Below are positions 1-7,043 of a DNA stretch of 15,553 nt, in pieces. The notes beneath the pieces were generated by a model. The model was not told where the DNA came from, did no database searches, and worked only from the letters and a program-made list of their open reading frames with translations. Within the stretch, counting starts at the first letter, position 1, and the number at the start of each line of letters is the position of its first letter. The position numbers and the translations under genes are program-made. Source of the stretch: an uncultured Oscillospiraceae bacterium (GTDB lineage: Bacteria > Bacillota > Clostridia > Oscillospirales > Ruminococcaceae); contig UQBC01000047.1 of the NCBI GenBank assembly GCA_900539195.1, positions 1 through 15,553 of the forward strand, in the 5' to 3' direction.

Positions 1-78
1 TTAATGTACATATAGCACAAAAACAAGCCTGAGTTATTGTTGAAAAAGCACAATTTAAGAGATTTTCCGCTTTAGCAC

Positions 79-107
79 TTGAATTTGTTATTAAAATAAG
101 GTAAAAT
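79..107 (+). promoter_or_regulatory. Sigma-A promoter of the purine operon
   Basis: The sequence shows TTGAAT (79-84) and TAAAAT (102-107) separated by exactly 17 bases, close to the housekeeping consensus. The start point would fall near 113-115, leaving only about 22 bases before the start codon of the leader frame at 136. No PurR-box pair and no guanine-riboswitch core were recognised in the leader. Bases 1-78 show no gene or strong motif. Confidence 0.75.
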
Positions 108-135
108 GATATAGTAACAAGTACGGAGGGAAAGC

Positions 136-243
136 ATGGAATCTATGAATAAAATACAGCTTACAACAGCTTTGATAAGCCTCGGTAAATTTTCATATAT
201 GTCTTTTTCAACGCCGTATTATAAGAATAAGTGTATTTTTTGA
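136..243 (+). CDS. 35-residue leader ORF ahead of purE
   Basis: This frame starts at ATG 136 five bases after the strong ribosome site GGAGGG (125-130) and ends at TGA 241-243. The peptide is 35 residues, with a hydrophobic and aromatic second half (FSYMSFSTPYY) ending in KCIF. I do not recognise a family. Its stop codon overlaps the first base of a terminator-like hairpin, so a ribosome finishing it would cover the hairpin's 5' arm. That placement suggests a cis-acting leader peptide controlling purE transcription, not a product that works in trans. No run of one codon marks an amino acid being sensed. Translation is likely given the ribosome site; the regulatory role is inferred. Confidence 0.5.
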   Translation: MESMNKIQLTTALISLGKFSYMSFSTPYYKNKCIF

Positions 244-280
244 GCTGTGCAATTTCAGATTACACAGCTTTATTTATTTT
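243..280 (+). terminator. Terminator-like hairpin (putative attenuator) before purE
   Basis: AGCTGTG (243-249) pairs with CACAGCT (263-269) around a 13-base loop, and a G-U pair can be added at 242/270. An interrupted T-rich run follows (269-280, TTTATTTATTTT). The 7-bp stem and broken U-run make it a moderate, not strong, intrinsic terminator, which suits conditional read-through. It lies between the leader ORF and the purE ribosome site (AAGGAAG, 285-291). The 3'-arm heptamer ACAGCTT also occurs at 156-162 and 166-172 inside the leader ORF and can pair with the 5' arm instead. Confidence 0.5.
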
Positions 281-298
281 CTGAAAGGAAGTCCGGAA

Positions 299-796
299 AT
301 GAAAAAAGTAGCTATTGTAATGGGCAGTGACTCAGATCTGCCTATAGTAAAAAAAGCAGCTCAGGTACTCAAGGATTTCGGTGTTCCCACAGAACTGCGT
401 GTTCTGTCCGCTCACCGCTGCGCCGCAGAAGTATCCGAGTTTGCAAGAAACGCCGAAAAGAACGGCACAGGCGTTATAATCGCCGCAGCAGGTAAAGCAG
501 CTCACCTTGCAGGTGCAATTGCAGGACAGACCCCTCTTCCCGTTATCGGTATCCCGATAAAAGCAAGTGCTCTTGAAGGTATTGACGCACTTCTGTCAAC
601 AGTTCAGATGCCCGCAGGCGTGCCGGTAGCTACAGTAGCTATAGACGGCGCCGCAAACGCCGCTTTCCTTGCTGTACAGATACTTGCGGTATCCGATGAC
701 GCACTGATGGATAAGATGAAAGCATACCGTGCAGCACAGACTGCCAAGGTTCTTGAGGCAGACAATAAAATGGAGCAGGTACTTGCCGAACTTTGA
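299..796 (+). CDS. purE: N5-CAIR mutase / AIR carboxylase catalytic subunit PurE
   Basis: PurE acts in the cytoplasm in de novo purine synthesis, producing CAIR from N5-CAIR (class I) or directly from AIR and CO2 (class II). The 165 residues match the usual single-domain length of about 160-175. Visible hallmarks are GSDSD (9-13), SAHR with the catalytic His39, GKAAHLAG with His69, and a QMPAGVPVATVAI segment like the class I substrate loop. SAHRC replaces the commoner SAHRTP, and GKAAHLAG replaces GGAAHLPG of the E. coli enzyme; I recall the latter form from other Clostridia. The overall look is class I, which normally works with PurK (N5-CAIR synthetase); no purK is in this window. It is the first enzyme gene of the operon, with a good ribosome site seven bases upstream. 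Confidence 0.95.
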   Translation: MKKVAIVMGSDSDLPIVKKAAQVLKDFGVPTELRVLSAHRCAAEVSEFARNAEKNGTGVIIAAAGKAAHLAGAIAGQTPLPVIGIPIKASALEGIDALLSTVQMPAGVPVATVAIDGAANAAFLAVQILAVSDDALMDKMKAYRAAQTAKVLEADNKMEQVLAEL

Positions 797-865
797 TCGG
801 TGTACTATATATAATAGGATTTAACAAAATTACGGCATAGCCGTGTGAAGGAAAGGATAAACACA

Positions 866-1576
866 ATGGAAAAGAAAGAACAGCTCTACGAAGGAAAAGC
901 AAAGAAGGTTTTTGCGACAGACGACCCCAATCTCGTTATCGTATCCTATAAGGACGACGCTACAGCATTCAACGGTCTGAAGAAAGGTACTATCTCCGGT
1001 AAGGGCGTTATCAATAACAGAATGACAAACTATATGTTTGGACTTCTTGAAAAGGCAGGAGTTCCCACTCACCTTGTTAAAGAACTTAACGACAGAGAAA
1101 CACTCGTTAAAAAGGTTTCTATAGTTCCCCTCGAAGTAATCGTAAGAAACGTGGCCGCTGGCAGCTTCTCCAAGAAGCTCGGCATTGAAGAAGGCACAAA
1201 GCTTCTCTGCCCCACACTTGAATTCAGCTACAAGAACGACGATCTGGGTGATCCTTTCATCAACGACTACTATGCGCTTGCGCTCGGTCTTGCAACAAAA
1301 GAAGAAATCGACCTTATCTCAAAGTACGCTTTCAAGGTAAACGAATTTATGCTCGACTTCTTCAAGAAGCTCAACATCGACCTTATCGACTTCAAGATTG
1401 AATTCGGTAAGACCTCAGACGGCACAATAATCCTCGCTGACGAGATTTCTCCCGATACTTGCCGTTTCTGGGACAGCACAACACACGAGAAGCTTGACAA
1501 GGATCGTTTCCGTCGTGATATGGGCGGTGTTGAAGACGCTTACGCTGAAATTATGAAGCGTCTTATGGGCGAATAA
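866..1576 (+). CDS. purC: SAICAR synthetase PurC
   Basis: PurC joins CAIR to aspartate using ATP, giving SAICAR. The start is set at ATG 866 because GGAAAGGA (850-857) lies at a suitable distance and the product, 236 residues starting MEKKEQLYEGKAKKVF, has the normal PurC length and N-terminus. An in-frame GTG at 845 would add seven residues that include the ribosome site. Hallmarks are YEGKAKK near the N-terminus, the KDDATAFNG nucleotide-binding stretch, PLEVIVRNVAAGS, and the PurC signature LADEISPDTCRFWD. It follows purE by 69 bases, which hold only a small 5-bp hairpin (832-844), so the two are probably co-transcribed. CAIR from PurE is its direct substrate. Confidence 0.95.
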   Translation: MEKKEQLYEGKAKKVFATDDPNLVIVSYKDDATAFNGLKKGTISGKGVINNRMTNYMFGLLEKAGVPTHLVKELNDRETLVKKVSIVPLEVIVRNVAAGSFSKKLGIEEGTKLLCPTLEFSYKNDDLGDPFINDYYALALGLATKEEIDLISKYAFKVNEFMLDFFKKLNIDLIDFKIEFGKTSDGTIILADEISPDTCRFWDSTTHEKLDKDRFRRDMGGVEDAYAEIMKRLMGE

Positions 1577-1621
1577 TCCCGACAATTGAAAAGAATCTAA
1601 CAGGAAAAGGCAGGATAATAT

Positions 1622-3046
1622 ATGGGTGGATTTTTCGGCGCAGCGTCAAATAACGACTGTGTAACCGACGTTTTCTTCGGAACAGACTATCACTCCCACC
1701 TCGGAACACGCAGAGGCGGTATGACCGCATACAGCCCCGACAGAGGCTTTCAGCGTGCTATCCACAGTATTGAAAACTCACCGTTCAGAACAAAGTTTGA
1801 GCAGGACGCTACGGATATGAGGGGAAAGCTGTGTATCGGCTGTATCAGCGATACCGACCCTCAGCCCCTGCTGGTGCGCTCAAAACTCGGCATCTATTCG
1901 ATATGCAGTGTCGGCATAATCAGAAATGCCGAACAGCTTTCAACCGAACTGCTCGAAAGCGGCTGTGCAAACTTTGAAACAATGAGCAGCGGAAGTATCA
2001 ACTCAGGCTCGCTCATCGGTGCGCTTATCGCACAGAAGGACAACTTTACAGAAGGCATACGATATGCTCAAAGCAAGATCGACGGTACAATGTCCCTTAT
2101 CATTCTTACAAAGGACGGAATTATCGCCGCAAGAGATCAATACGGCAGACTTCCTATCATTGTAGGAAAAAGGAGCGACGGATACTGCGTATCCCTTGAA
2201 TCGTTCGCATTTCAGAAGCTCGGCTACAGCACATATAAAGAGCTTCGTCCCGGCGAAATAGATATGATAACTGCGGACGGCTGTGAAGTGCTGAGTGACG
2301 GCGATGAAAGCAAAATGCATATATGCTCGTTCATGTGGACATATTACGGCTATCCGAATGCGGTATATGAGGGTGTGACCGTTGAAACGATGCGTACACG
2401 CAACGGCGAGATCATGGCTGAGAACGATATAAAGAACGGCAAGCTGCCGGATGTTGACTATGTATGCGGTATTCCGGATTCAGGCGTACCTCACGCAATA
2501 GGCTACGCAAACAGAAGTGGTATCCCGTTCGCACGTCCTTTTATCAAGTACACTCCCACATGGCCAAGGAGCTTTATGCCTACCAACCAGACAATGAGAA
2601 ATCAGGTAGCTAAAATGAAGCTGATTCCGGTCCACGAGCTTATTGAGGGAAAAAAGCTGCTGTTCGTTGACGACAGCATAGTAAGAGGAACTCAGATGAG
2701 AGAAACAGTAGAGTTCCTTTATGAGAACGGTGCTAAGGAAGTACACATGCGCAGTGCCTGTCCTCCGATAATGTACGGTTGTAAGTATCTTAACTTCTCC
2801 CGCAGCACATCGGAGATGGAACTGATTGCAAGACAGATAATTGATGAGGCCGAGGGTGCAGATGGTATCAGATTTATCGATGAGTACAGTGACACAAATA
2901 CAGAGCGTGGAAAGAAGCTCCGTGAGGAGATATGTCGCAGATTAAAACTGACATCGCTTGAATTCCAGTCGCTTGACGGAACTGTACGGGCAATAGGAAA
3001 GCCACAGTGTGAGCTTTGCACTTATTGCTGGAACGGAAAGGAATGA
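1622..3046 (+). CDS. PurF-like amidophosphoribosyltransferase paralog lacking the glutaminase nucleophile
   Basis: This 474-residue protein has the two-domain layout of glutamine PRPP amidotransferase: an N-terminal Ntn-type domain (about 1-230) and a C-terminal phosphoribosyltransferase domain with the PRPP loop VDDSIVRGT (349-357). The glutaminase is clearly degenerate. The chain opens MGGFFG where PurF has its catalytic cysteine (CGVFG), the conserved GHVRYGTTG is replaced by GCISDTDP, and the oxyanion-hole NG is VG (97-98). Cysteines matching the iron-sulfur ligands of Bacillus-type PurF appear kept: Cys235 (MHICSF), Cys387 (YGCKYL) and the Cys463/466/469 cluster. It sits directly before genuine purF and overlaps it by 4 bases (ATGA), so the two are translationally coupled. 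I recall similar MGGFFG-type proteins from other Clostridia and Bacteroides, usually annotated as amidophosphoribosyltransferase. Its real activity (ammonia-dependent enzyme, regulatory partner of PurF, or another phosphoribosyltransferase) is unknown to me. Confidence 0.85.
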   Translation: MGGFFGAASNNDCVTDVFFGTDYHSHLGTRRGGMTAYSPDRGFQRAIHSIENSPFRTKFEQDATDMRGKLCIGCISDTDPQPLLVRSKLGIYSICSVGIIRNAEQLSTELLESGCANFETMSSGSINSGSLIGALIAQKDNFTEGIRYAQSKIDGTMSLIILTKDGIIAARDQYGRLPIIVGKRSDGYCVSLESFAFQKLGYSTYKELRPGEIDMITADGCEVLSDGDESKMHICSFMWTYYGYPNAVYEGVTVETMRTRNGEIMAENDIKNGKLPDVDYVCGIPDSGVPHAIGYANRSGIPFARPFIKYTPTWPRSFMPTNQTMRNQVAKMKLIPVHELIEGKKLLFVDDSIVRGTQMRETVEFLYENGAKEVHMRSACPPIMYGCKYLNFSRSTSEMELIARQIIDEAEGADGIRFIDEYSDTNTERGKKLREEICRRLKLTSLEFQSLDGTVRAIGKPQCELCTYCWNGKE

Positions 3047-4506
3047 CTCCATTGACAAGCGGTTTGCATGAAGAATGCGGCGTGTTCGGTGTTTTCGCAA
3101 AAGAAAAGACCAACGTTGCCGCAACAACATATTACGGATTATTCGCATTACAGCACAGAGGACAGGAAAGCTGCGGCATCGTTGTGAACGATGACGGCGT
3201 TTTCAACTCCTACAAGGACACCGGACTTGTGAACGATGTGTTCACTCCCGAGCGCCTTGACGGACTGGGACAGGGCAATATGGCGGTAGGTCATGTGCGT
3301 TACGGCACGACAGGAGCAAATGCACGCCTTAATGCCCAGCCTATTCTGGTAAATCATTATAAAGGAAGAATGGCTCTCGCACATAACGGAAACCTTGTAA
3401 ACACTTACGAGTTACGTCACGAGCTTGAAAAACAAGGCTCTATCTTCCATACGACAAGCGACACCGAAGTTATAAGCTACCTTGTAACAAAGGAACGGCT
3501 TGAGGCTCCCTCGATAGAAGAGGCTCTCAACCGTGCGATGAATAAGATAAACGGTGCATATTCGCTCGTTATCATGTCGCCTGCAAAGCTGATTGCCGCC
3601 CGTGACGAGAACGGTTTCAGACCGCTCTGCTACGGCATAACAAACGAGGGAACATATATAGTTGCCTCCGAAAGCTGCGCTCTTGACTCAGTCGGCGCTA
3701 AGTTTGTAAGAGATCTGCTCCCCGGCGAGATTGTTGTATTCGATGAAAACGGAGTACGCTCAATAAAAGATCATTGCGGCAAGCGTCCGCATACTTTGTG
3801 CGTTTTTGAATATATCTACTTTGCACGTCCCGACTCGGTCATAGAGGGTGCATCCGTGCATGAAGCAAGACTTCGTGCAGGCGCATTCTTAGCGCTTGAG
3901 CATCCCGTGCAGGCGGATATAGTGATCGGCGTTCCCGATTCCGGTATAGACGCCGCCATAGGCTATTCTCACCAGTCGGGTATTCCCTACGGCATCGGCT
4001 TCATCAAAAACAAATACATCGGCAGAACCTTTATCTCTCCAGGTCAATCGTCAAGAGAAGACAAGGTGCGTATAAAGCTGAACGCTGTTGCCAGCGTCGT
4101 AAAAGGCAAACGTGTCGTTCTTATAGATGATTCTATAGTAAGAGGCACCACAAGCGGCAGAATTGTAAAATTACTGCGTGATGCGGGAGCCACCGAGGTT
4201 CATATGAGAGTATCCGCTCCCCCGTTCCTCAATCCCTGCTACTACGGTACCGACATAGATTCGAGAGAACACCTTATCGCTTGTCATCATTCGATAAAAG
4301 AGATCAGTGACATAATAGGCACAGATTCGCTCGGCTATCTGAGCGTGGAAAACGCAAAGAAGCTTGCGGTACACGCAAACGGCTGTGAATGCGGCTATTG
4401 CACGGCTTGCTTCAGCGGAGAATACCCCACAAATATTCCCACGGAAATGCACAAGGATAAATTCGACAGGAAAATCAGCGAAAGCAAAGAAAAAACCACC
4501 ACATAA
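3043..4506 (+). CDS. purF: Amidophosphoribosyltransferase PurF (glutamine PRPP amidotransferase)
   Basis: PurF performs the committed step, converting PRPP and glutamine to phosphoribosylamine. ATG 3043 gives an 11-residue leader (MTPLTSGLHEE) before CGVFG, the same length as the Bacillus subtilis propeptide that is cleaved to expose the catalytic cysteine, here Cys12. Glutaminase residues are present: GHVRYGTTG with Arg86, HNGN (114-117) and SDTE (139-142). The PRPP loop is IDDSIVRGTT (361-370). Cys253 (LCVFEYIYFARPDS), Cys399 (NPCYYGTD) and the Cys453/456 pair fit the four [4Fe-4S] ligands of the oxygen-sensitive Bacillus-type enzyme. The length of 487 residues is normal. The ribosome site GGAAAGGA lies in the tail of the preceding paralog; TTG 3052 is a less likely alternative start. 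Confidence 0.96.
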   Translation: MTPLTSGLHEECGVFGVFAKEKTNVAATTYYGLFALQHRGQESCGIVVNDDGVFNSYKDTGLVNDVFTPERLDGLGQGNMAVGHVRYGTTGANARLNAQPILVNHYKGRMALAHNGNLVNTYELRHELEKQGSIFHTTSDTEVISYLVTKERLEAPSIEEALNRAMNKINGAYSLVIMSPAKLIAARDENGFRPLCYGITNEGTYIVASESCALDSVGAKFVRDLLPGEIVVFDENGVRSIKDHCGKRPHTLCVFEYIYFARPDSVIEGASVHEARLRAGAFLALEHPVQADIVIGVPDSGIDAAIGYSHQSGIPYGIGFIKNKYIGRTFISPGQSSREDKVRIKLNAVASVVKGKRVVLIDDSIVRGTTSGRIVKLLRDAGATEVHMRVSAPPFLNPCYYGTDIDSREHLIACHHSIKEISDIIGTDSLGYLSVENAKKLAVHANGCECGYCTACFSGEYPTNIPTEMHKDKFDRKISESKEKTTT

Positions 4507-4540
4507 GGACATCAGTCCCCAAACGGAAGGAATTATTATT

Positions 4541-5578
4541 ATGAAGAACAGTTTTTCAGAAAGCTATAAAGCAGCAGGCGTTGACGTTACCGCAGGCTAC
4601 GAAGGTGTTCGTCTGATGAAAAAGGACGTTGAACGCACCAATATCCCCGGTGTACTTACAGGCATAGGCGGATTCGGCGGTCTGTTCCAGCTTGATATTG
4701 CAGATATGAAAGAACCCGTACTCGTTTCGGGTACAGACGGTGTCGGCACAAAGCTCAAGCTTGCAATGCTGATGGACAAGCACGATACGATCGGTATAGA
4801 TGCAGTCGCTATGTGTGTAAACGACATAATCTGCTGCGGTGCAAAGCCTCTTTATTTCCTTGACTATATCGCTATAGGCAAGAACGTACCCGAAAAGGTA
4901 GCCGCTATAGTAAAGGGTGTTGCTGACGGCTGTGTACAGTCAGGCTGTGCGCTTATAGGCGGCGAAACCGCTGAGCATCCCGGAATGATGCCCGAAGACG
5001 AATATGACATCGCAGGCTATTCGACAGGTGTTGTTGACAAGTCGAAGATAATCGACAACAGCACCGTAAAGGAAGGCGACATCATAATCGGCCTTGCTTC
5101 CACAGGCGTTCATTCAAACGGCTTCTCTCTTGTAAGAAAGGTGTTCAACATAAACAGCAAGGAAGTTCTCGATGAAGTCCTCCCTACAGGAAAAACTCTC
5201 GGTGAAACACTCCTTACACCTACAAAGATATATGTAAAGCCCATTTTGGAGCTTATCTCAAAGAAGAACGTAAAGGCTATCTCGCATATCACAGGCGGCG
5301 GCTTCAACGAGAACGTTCCCCGTTCACTCCCCGACGGCTTCACAGCAAAGATTACAAAGCACAGCTACGAAGTGCCTTATATCTTCAAGCACTTACAGGA
5401 AGTCGGAAACATCTCCGAACATGATATGTACAATACTTTCAATATGGGTATCGGCATGACCGTTGTAGTTGACAAGGACGATGCCGATGAAGCTGTACAG
5501 ATACTCAGAAACGCAGGCGTTGAAAGCTACTGCATCGGTGAAATAATCAAGGGTGACGAGGGCATCATAATTGAGTAA
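4541..5578 (+). CDS. purM: AIR synthetase PurM (phosphoribosylformylglycinamidine cyclo-ligase)
   Basis: PurM closes the imidazole ring, converting FGAM and ATP to AIR, the substrate of the PurE step. ATG 4541 follows GGAAGGA (4524-4530) and gives 345 residues, the standard length; the frame is open far upstream but that part overlaps purF. Motifs are GIGGFGGLF (41-49), VSGTDGVGTKLKLA (62-75), the helix AMCVNDIICCGAKPLYFLDY (90-109) and GGETAEHPGMM (140-150). These are the ATP-binding features of the PurM/PurL/SelD/HypE family. It is 34 bases from purF and overlaps or abuts purN. Confidence 0.96.
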   Translation: MKNSFSESYKAAGVDVTAGYEGVRLMKKDVERTNIPGVLTGIGGFGGLFQLDIADMKEPVLVSGTDGVGTKLKLAMLMDKHDTIGIDAVAMCVNDIICCGAKPLYFLDYIAIGKNVPEKVAAIVKGVADGCVQSGCALIGGETAEHPGMMPEDEYDIAGYSTGVVDKSKIIDNSTVKEGDIIIGLASTGVHSNGFSLVRKVFNINSKEVLDEVLPTGKTLGETLLTPTKIYVKPILELISKKNVKAISHITGGGFNENVPRSLPDGFTAKITKHSYEVPYIFKHLQEVGNISEHDMYNTFNMGIGMTVVVDKDDADEAVQILRNAGVESYCIGEIIKGDEGIIIE

Positions 5579-6206
5579 TATGAAAAATATCGTTGTACTT
5601 GTATCGGGCGGCGGAACTAACCTGCAGGCGCTTATTGACGCCGAAAAGTCAGAGGGACTCGGCGGAGGTAAAATCACCTGCGTTATTGCGTCAAAGCCCG
5701 ATGCCTACGCACTGACAAGAGCCGCAGATAACGGCATAAAGACAAGAGTGCTCGCAAGACGTGACTATGCCGATGTTGCCGCTTACAGCAAGGCTATGGC
5801 TGACGCTTTAAAGGAAGAACAGGCTGACCTTGTTATCTACGCAGGCTTTATGACAATACTTGACGAGCAGGTATGCGATGCGTTCAAGTATAAGATGATA
5901 AACGTTCACCCTGCCCTTATCCCCTCTTTCTGCGGAAAGGGCTACTACGGACTTCACGTTCACGAGGAAGCGCTTAAAAAGGGCGTAAAGGTAACAGGCG
6001 CTACCGTTCATTTTGTAACAGCGGAATGTGACGCAGGACCTATCATTCTGCAAAAGGCAGTTGAGGTCAGAAACGGCGACACCCCCGAAGTTCTTCAGAA
6101 ACGTGTTATGGAGCAGGCAGAGTGGAAGATTCTCCCCCGTGCCGCACGTCTTTTCTGCGAGGGAAAGATAACCGTAAAAGACGGCATAACCGTTATCGAC
6201 AATTGA
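5571..6206 (+). CDS. purN: Phosphoribosylglycinamide formyltransferase PurN
   Basis: PurN transfers a formyl group from 10-formyl-tetrahydrofolate to GAR, giving FGAR. The catalytic triad is visible as Asn111, His113 (INVHPALIPSF) and Asp154 in the signature GATVHFVTAECDAGPII, and SGGGTNLQ (12-19) forms the phosphate loop. The start is uncertain: TTG 5571 has a GAGGG ribosome site eight bases upstream and overlaps purM by 8 bases (211 residues, MSNMKNIVVL), whereas ATG 5580 gives the more canonical MKNIVVL terminus (208 residues) but would depend on coupling. Either way the length is normal. The formate-dependent alternative PurT is not seen here. Confidence 0.94.
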   Translation: MSNMKNIVVLVSGGGTNLQALIDAEKSEGLGGGKITCVIASKPDAYALTRAADNGIKTRVLARRDYADVAAYSKAMADALKEEQADLVIYAGFMTILDEQVCDAFKYKMINVHPALIPSFCGKGYYGLHVHEEALKKGVKVTGATVHFVTAECDAGPIILQKAVEVRNGDTPEVLQKRVMEQAEWKILPRAARLFCEGKITVKDGITVIDN

Positions 6207-6223
6207 ACCTTATGTCCGCATTC

Positions 6224-6243
6224 TCCCGACTAAACGGGATTTT
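6224..6243 (+). other. Small hairpin between purN and the IMP cyclohydrolase gene
   Basis: TCCCG (6224-6228) pairs with CGGGA (6235-6239) across six bases and is followed by four T. The stem is too short for a confident terminator. It could reduce read-through or protect mRNA in the 104-base gap (6207-6310), which otherwise holds only the ribosome site AGGAGG (6301-6306). Confidence 0.25.
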
Positions 6244-6310
6244 GAGGACGTTATAACAAGTTATATTCAGAAAACTGCGTATTCCACGCAAAACCGCAAC
6301 AGGAGGCTAT

Positions 6311-7027
6311 ATGGAAGTTGTAACACTTGAAAAAGAGCTTAACTCTCTTGCTTATCATGGCAGAGGCATCGTGATAGGAAAATCCGCAGACGGCACAAAA
6401 GCGGTAATCGCCTACTTTATTATGGGCAGAAGCGAAAACAGCCGTAACAGAATTTTTGTAGAGGACGGCGAAGGCATCAGAACACAGGCTTTCGATGAAA
6501 GCAAGATGGAAGATCCGCATCTCATCATTTATGCACCCGTAAGAGTTCTCGGCAACAAGACGATAGTTACAAACGGCGACCAGACCGACACTATCTATGA
6601 GCTTATGGACAAGCAGATGACATTTGAGCAGGCTCTCAGAACAAGAGAATTTGAAGATGACAAGCCCAACTACACACCGAGAATTTCCGGTATAGTCCAC
6701 CTTGACAACGGCGAAATGAATTTCGCAATGTCTATCTTGAAGAGCGCAGACGGCGACGGCTCATCATGTCAGAGATACACCTACGCTTACAGCAATCCTT
6801 TAAACGGCAAGGGCAAGTTCATCCACACCTACAAGTGTGACGGCAATCCCCTGCCGAGCTACGAAGGCGAACCCAAGACAGTTGTTATCCCCGATATGGA
6901 TATAGACACTTTCACATCAATGGTATGGGAAAACCTCAATGCTGACAACAAGGTTTCACTCTTCACACGTTACATTGATATTGCCACAGGCAAGTACGAA
7001 TCACGCATAGTAAACAAAAACAAGTAA
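6311..7027 (+). CDS. purO: PurO-type IMP cyclohydrolase
   Basis: This 238-residue protein looks like the IMP cyclohydrolase family first known from archaeal PurO, which closes FAICAR to IMP. The family look comes from the YHGRGIVIGKS start and the YFIMGRSENSRNRIF segment, resembling the GR..G and R(S/T)..(S/N)R pattern near the PurO N-terminus, and from the Ntn-like ordering of the chain. Context supports it strongly: the next gene encodes only the AICAR transformylase part of PurH, so a separate cyclohydrolase is needed for the final step. It has a perfect AGGAGG ribosome site and a normal ATG. It is unrelated to the MGS-like cyclohydrolase domain of bifunctional PurH. The assignment is by memory of the family and by context. 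Confidence 0.85.
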   Translation: MEVVTLEKELNSLAYHGRGIVIGKSADGTKAVIAYFIMGRSENSRNRIFVEDGEGIRTQAFDESKMEDPHLIIYAPVRVLGNKTIVTNGDQTDTIYELMDKQMTFEQALRTREFEDDKPNYTPRISGIVHLDNGEMNFAMSILKSADGDGSSCQRYTYAYSNPLNGKGKFIHTYKCDGNPLPSYEGEPKTVVIPDMDIDTFTSMVWENLNADNKVSLFTRYIDIATGKYESRIVNKNK

Positions 7028-7043
7028 GCGAAAGGATAAAACA

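Noticed and set aside
1..298. Guanine riboswitch, ZTP riboswitch or PurR-box in the purine leader
   Set aside because: I looked for their conserved core strings and paired PurR boxes and found none; the leader holds a small ORF and a hairpin instead.
797..865. TATAAT-like string at 810-815 between purE and purC as an internal promoter
   Set aside because: The only -35-like hexamer (TTGATC, 793-798) is 11 bases away, too close for a sigma-A promoter.
639..1072. Reverse-strand open frames across purE and purC
   Set aside because: They lie opposite well-identified genes, have no ribosome sites and no recognisable domains; they are shadows.
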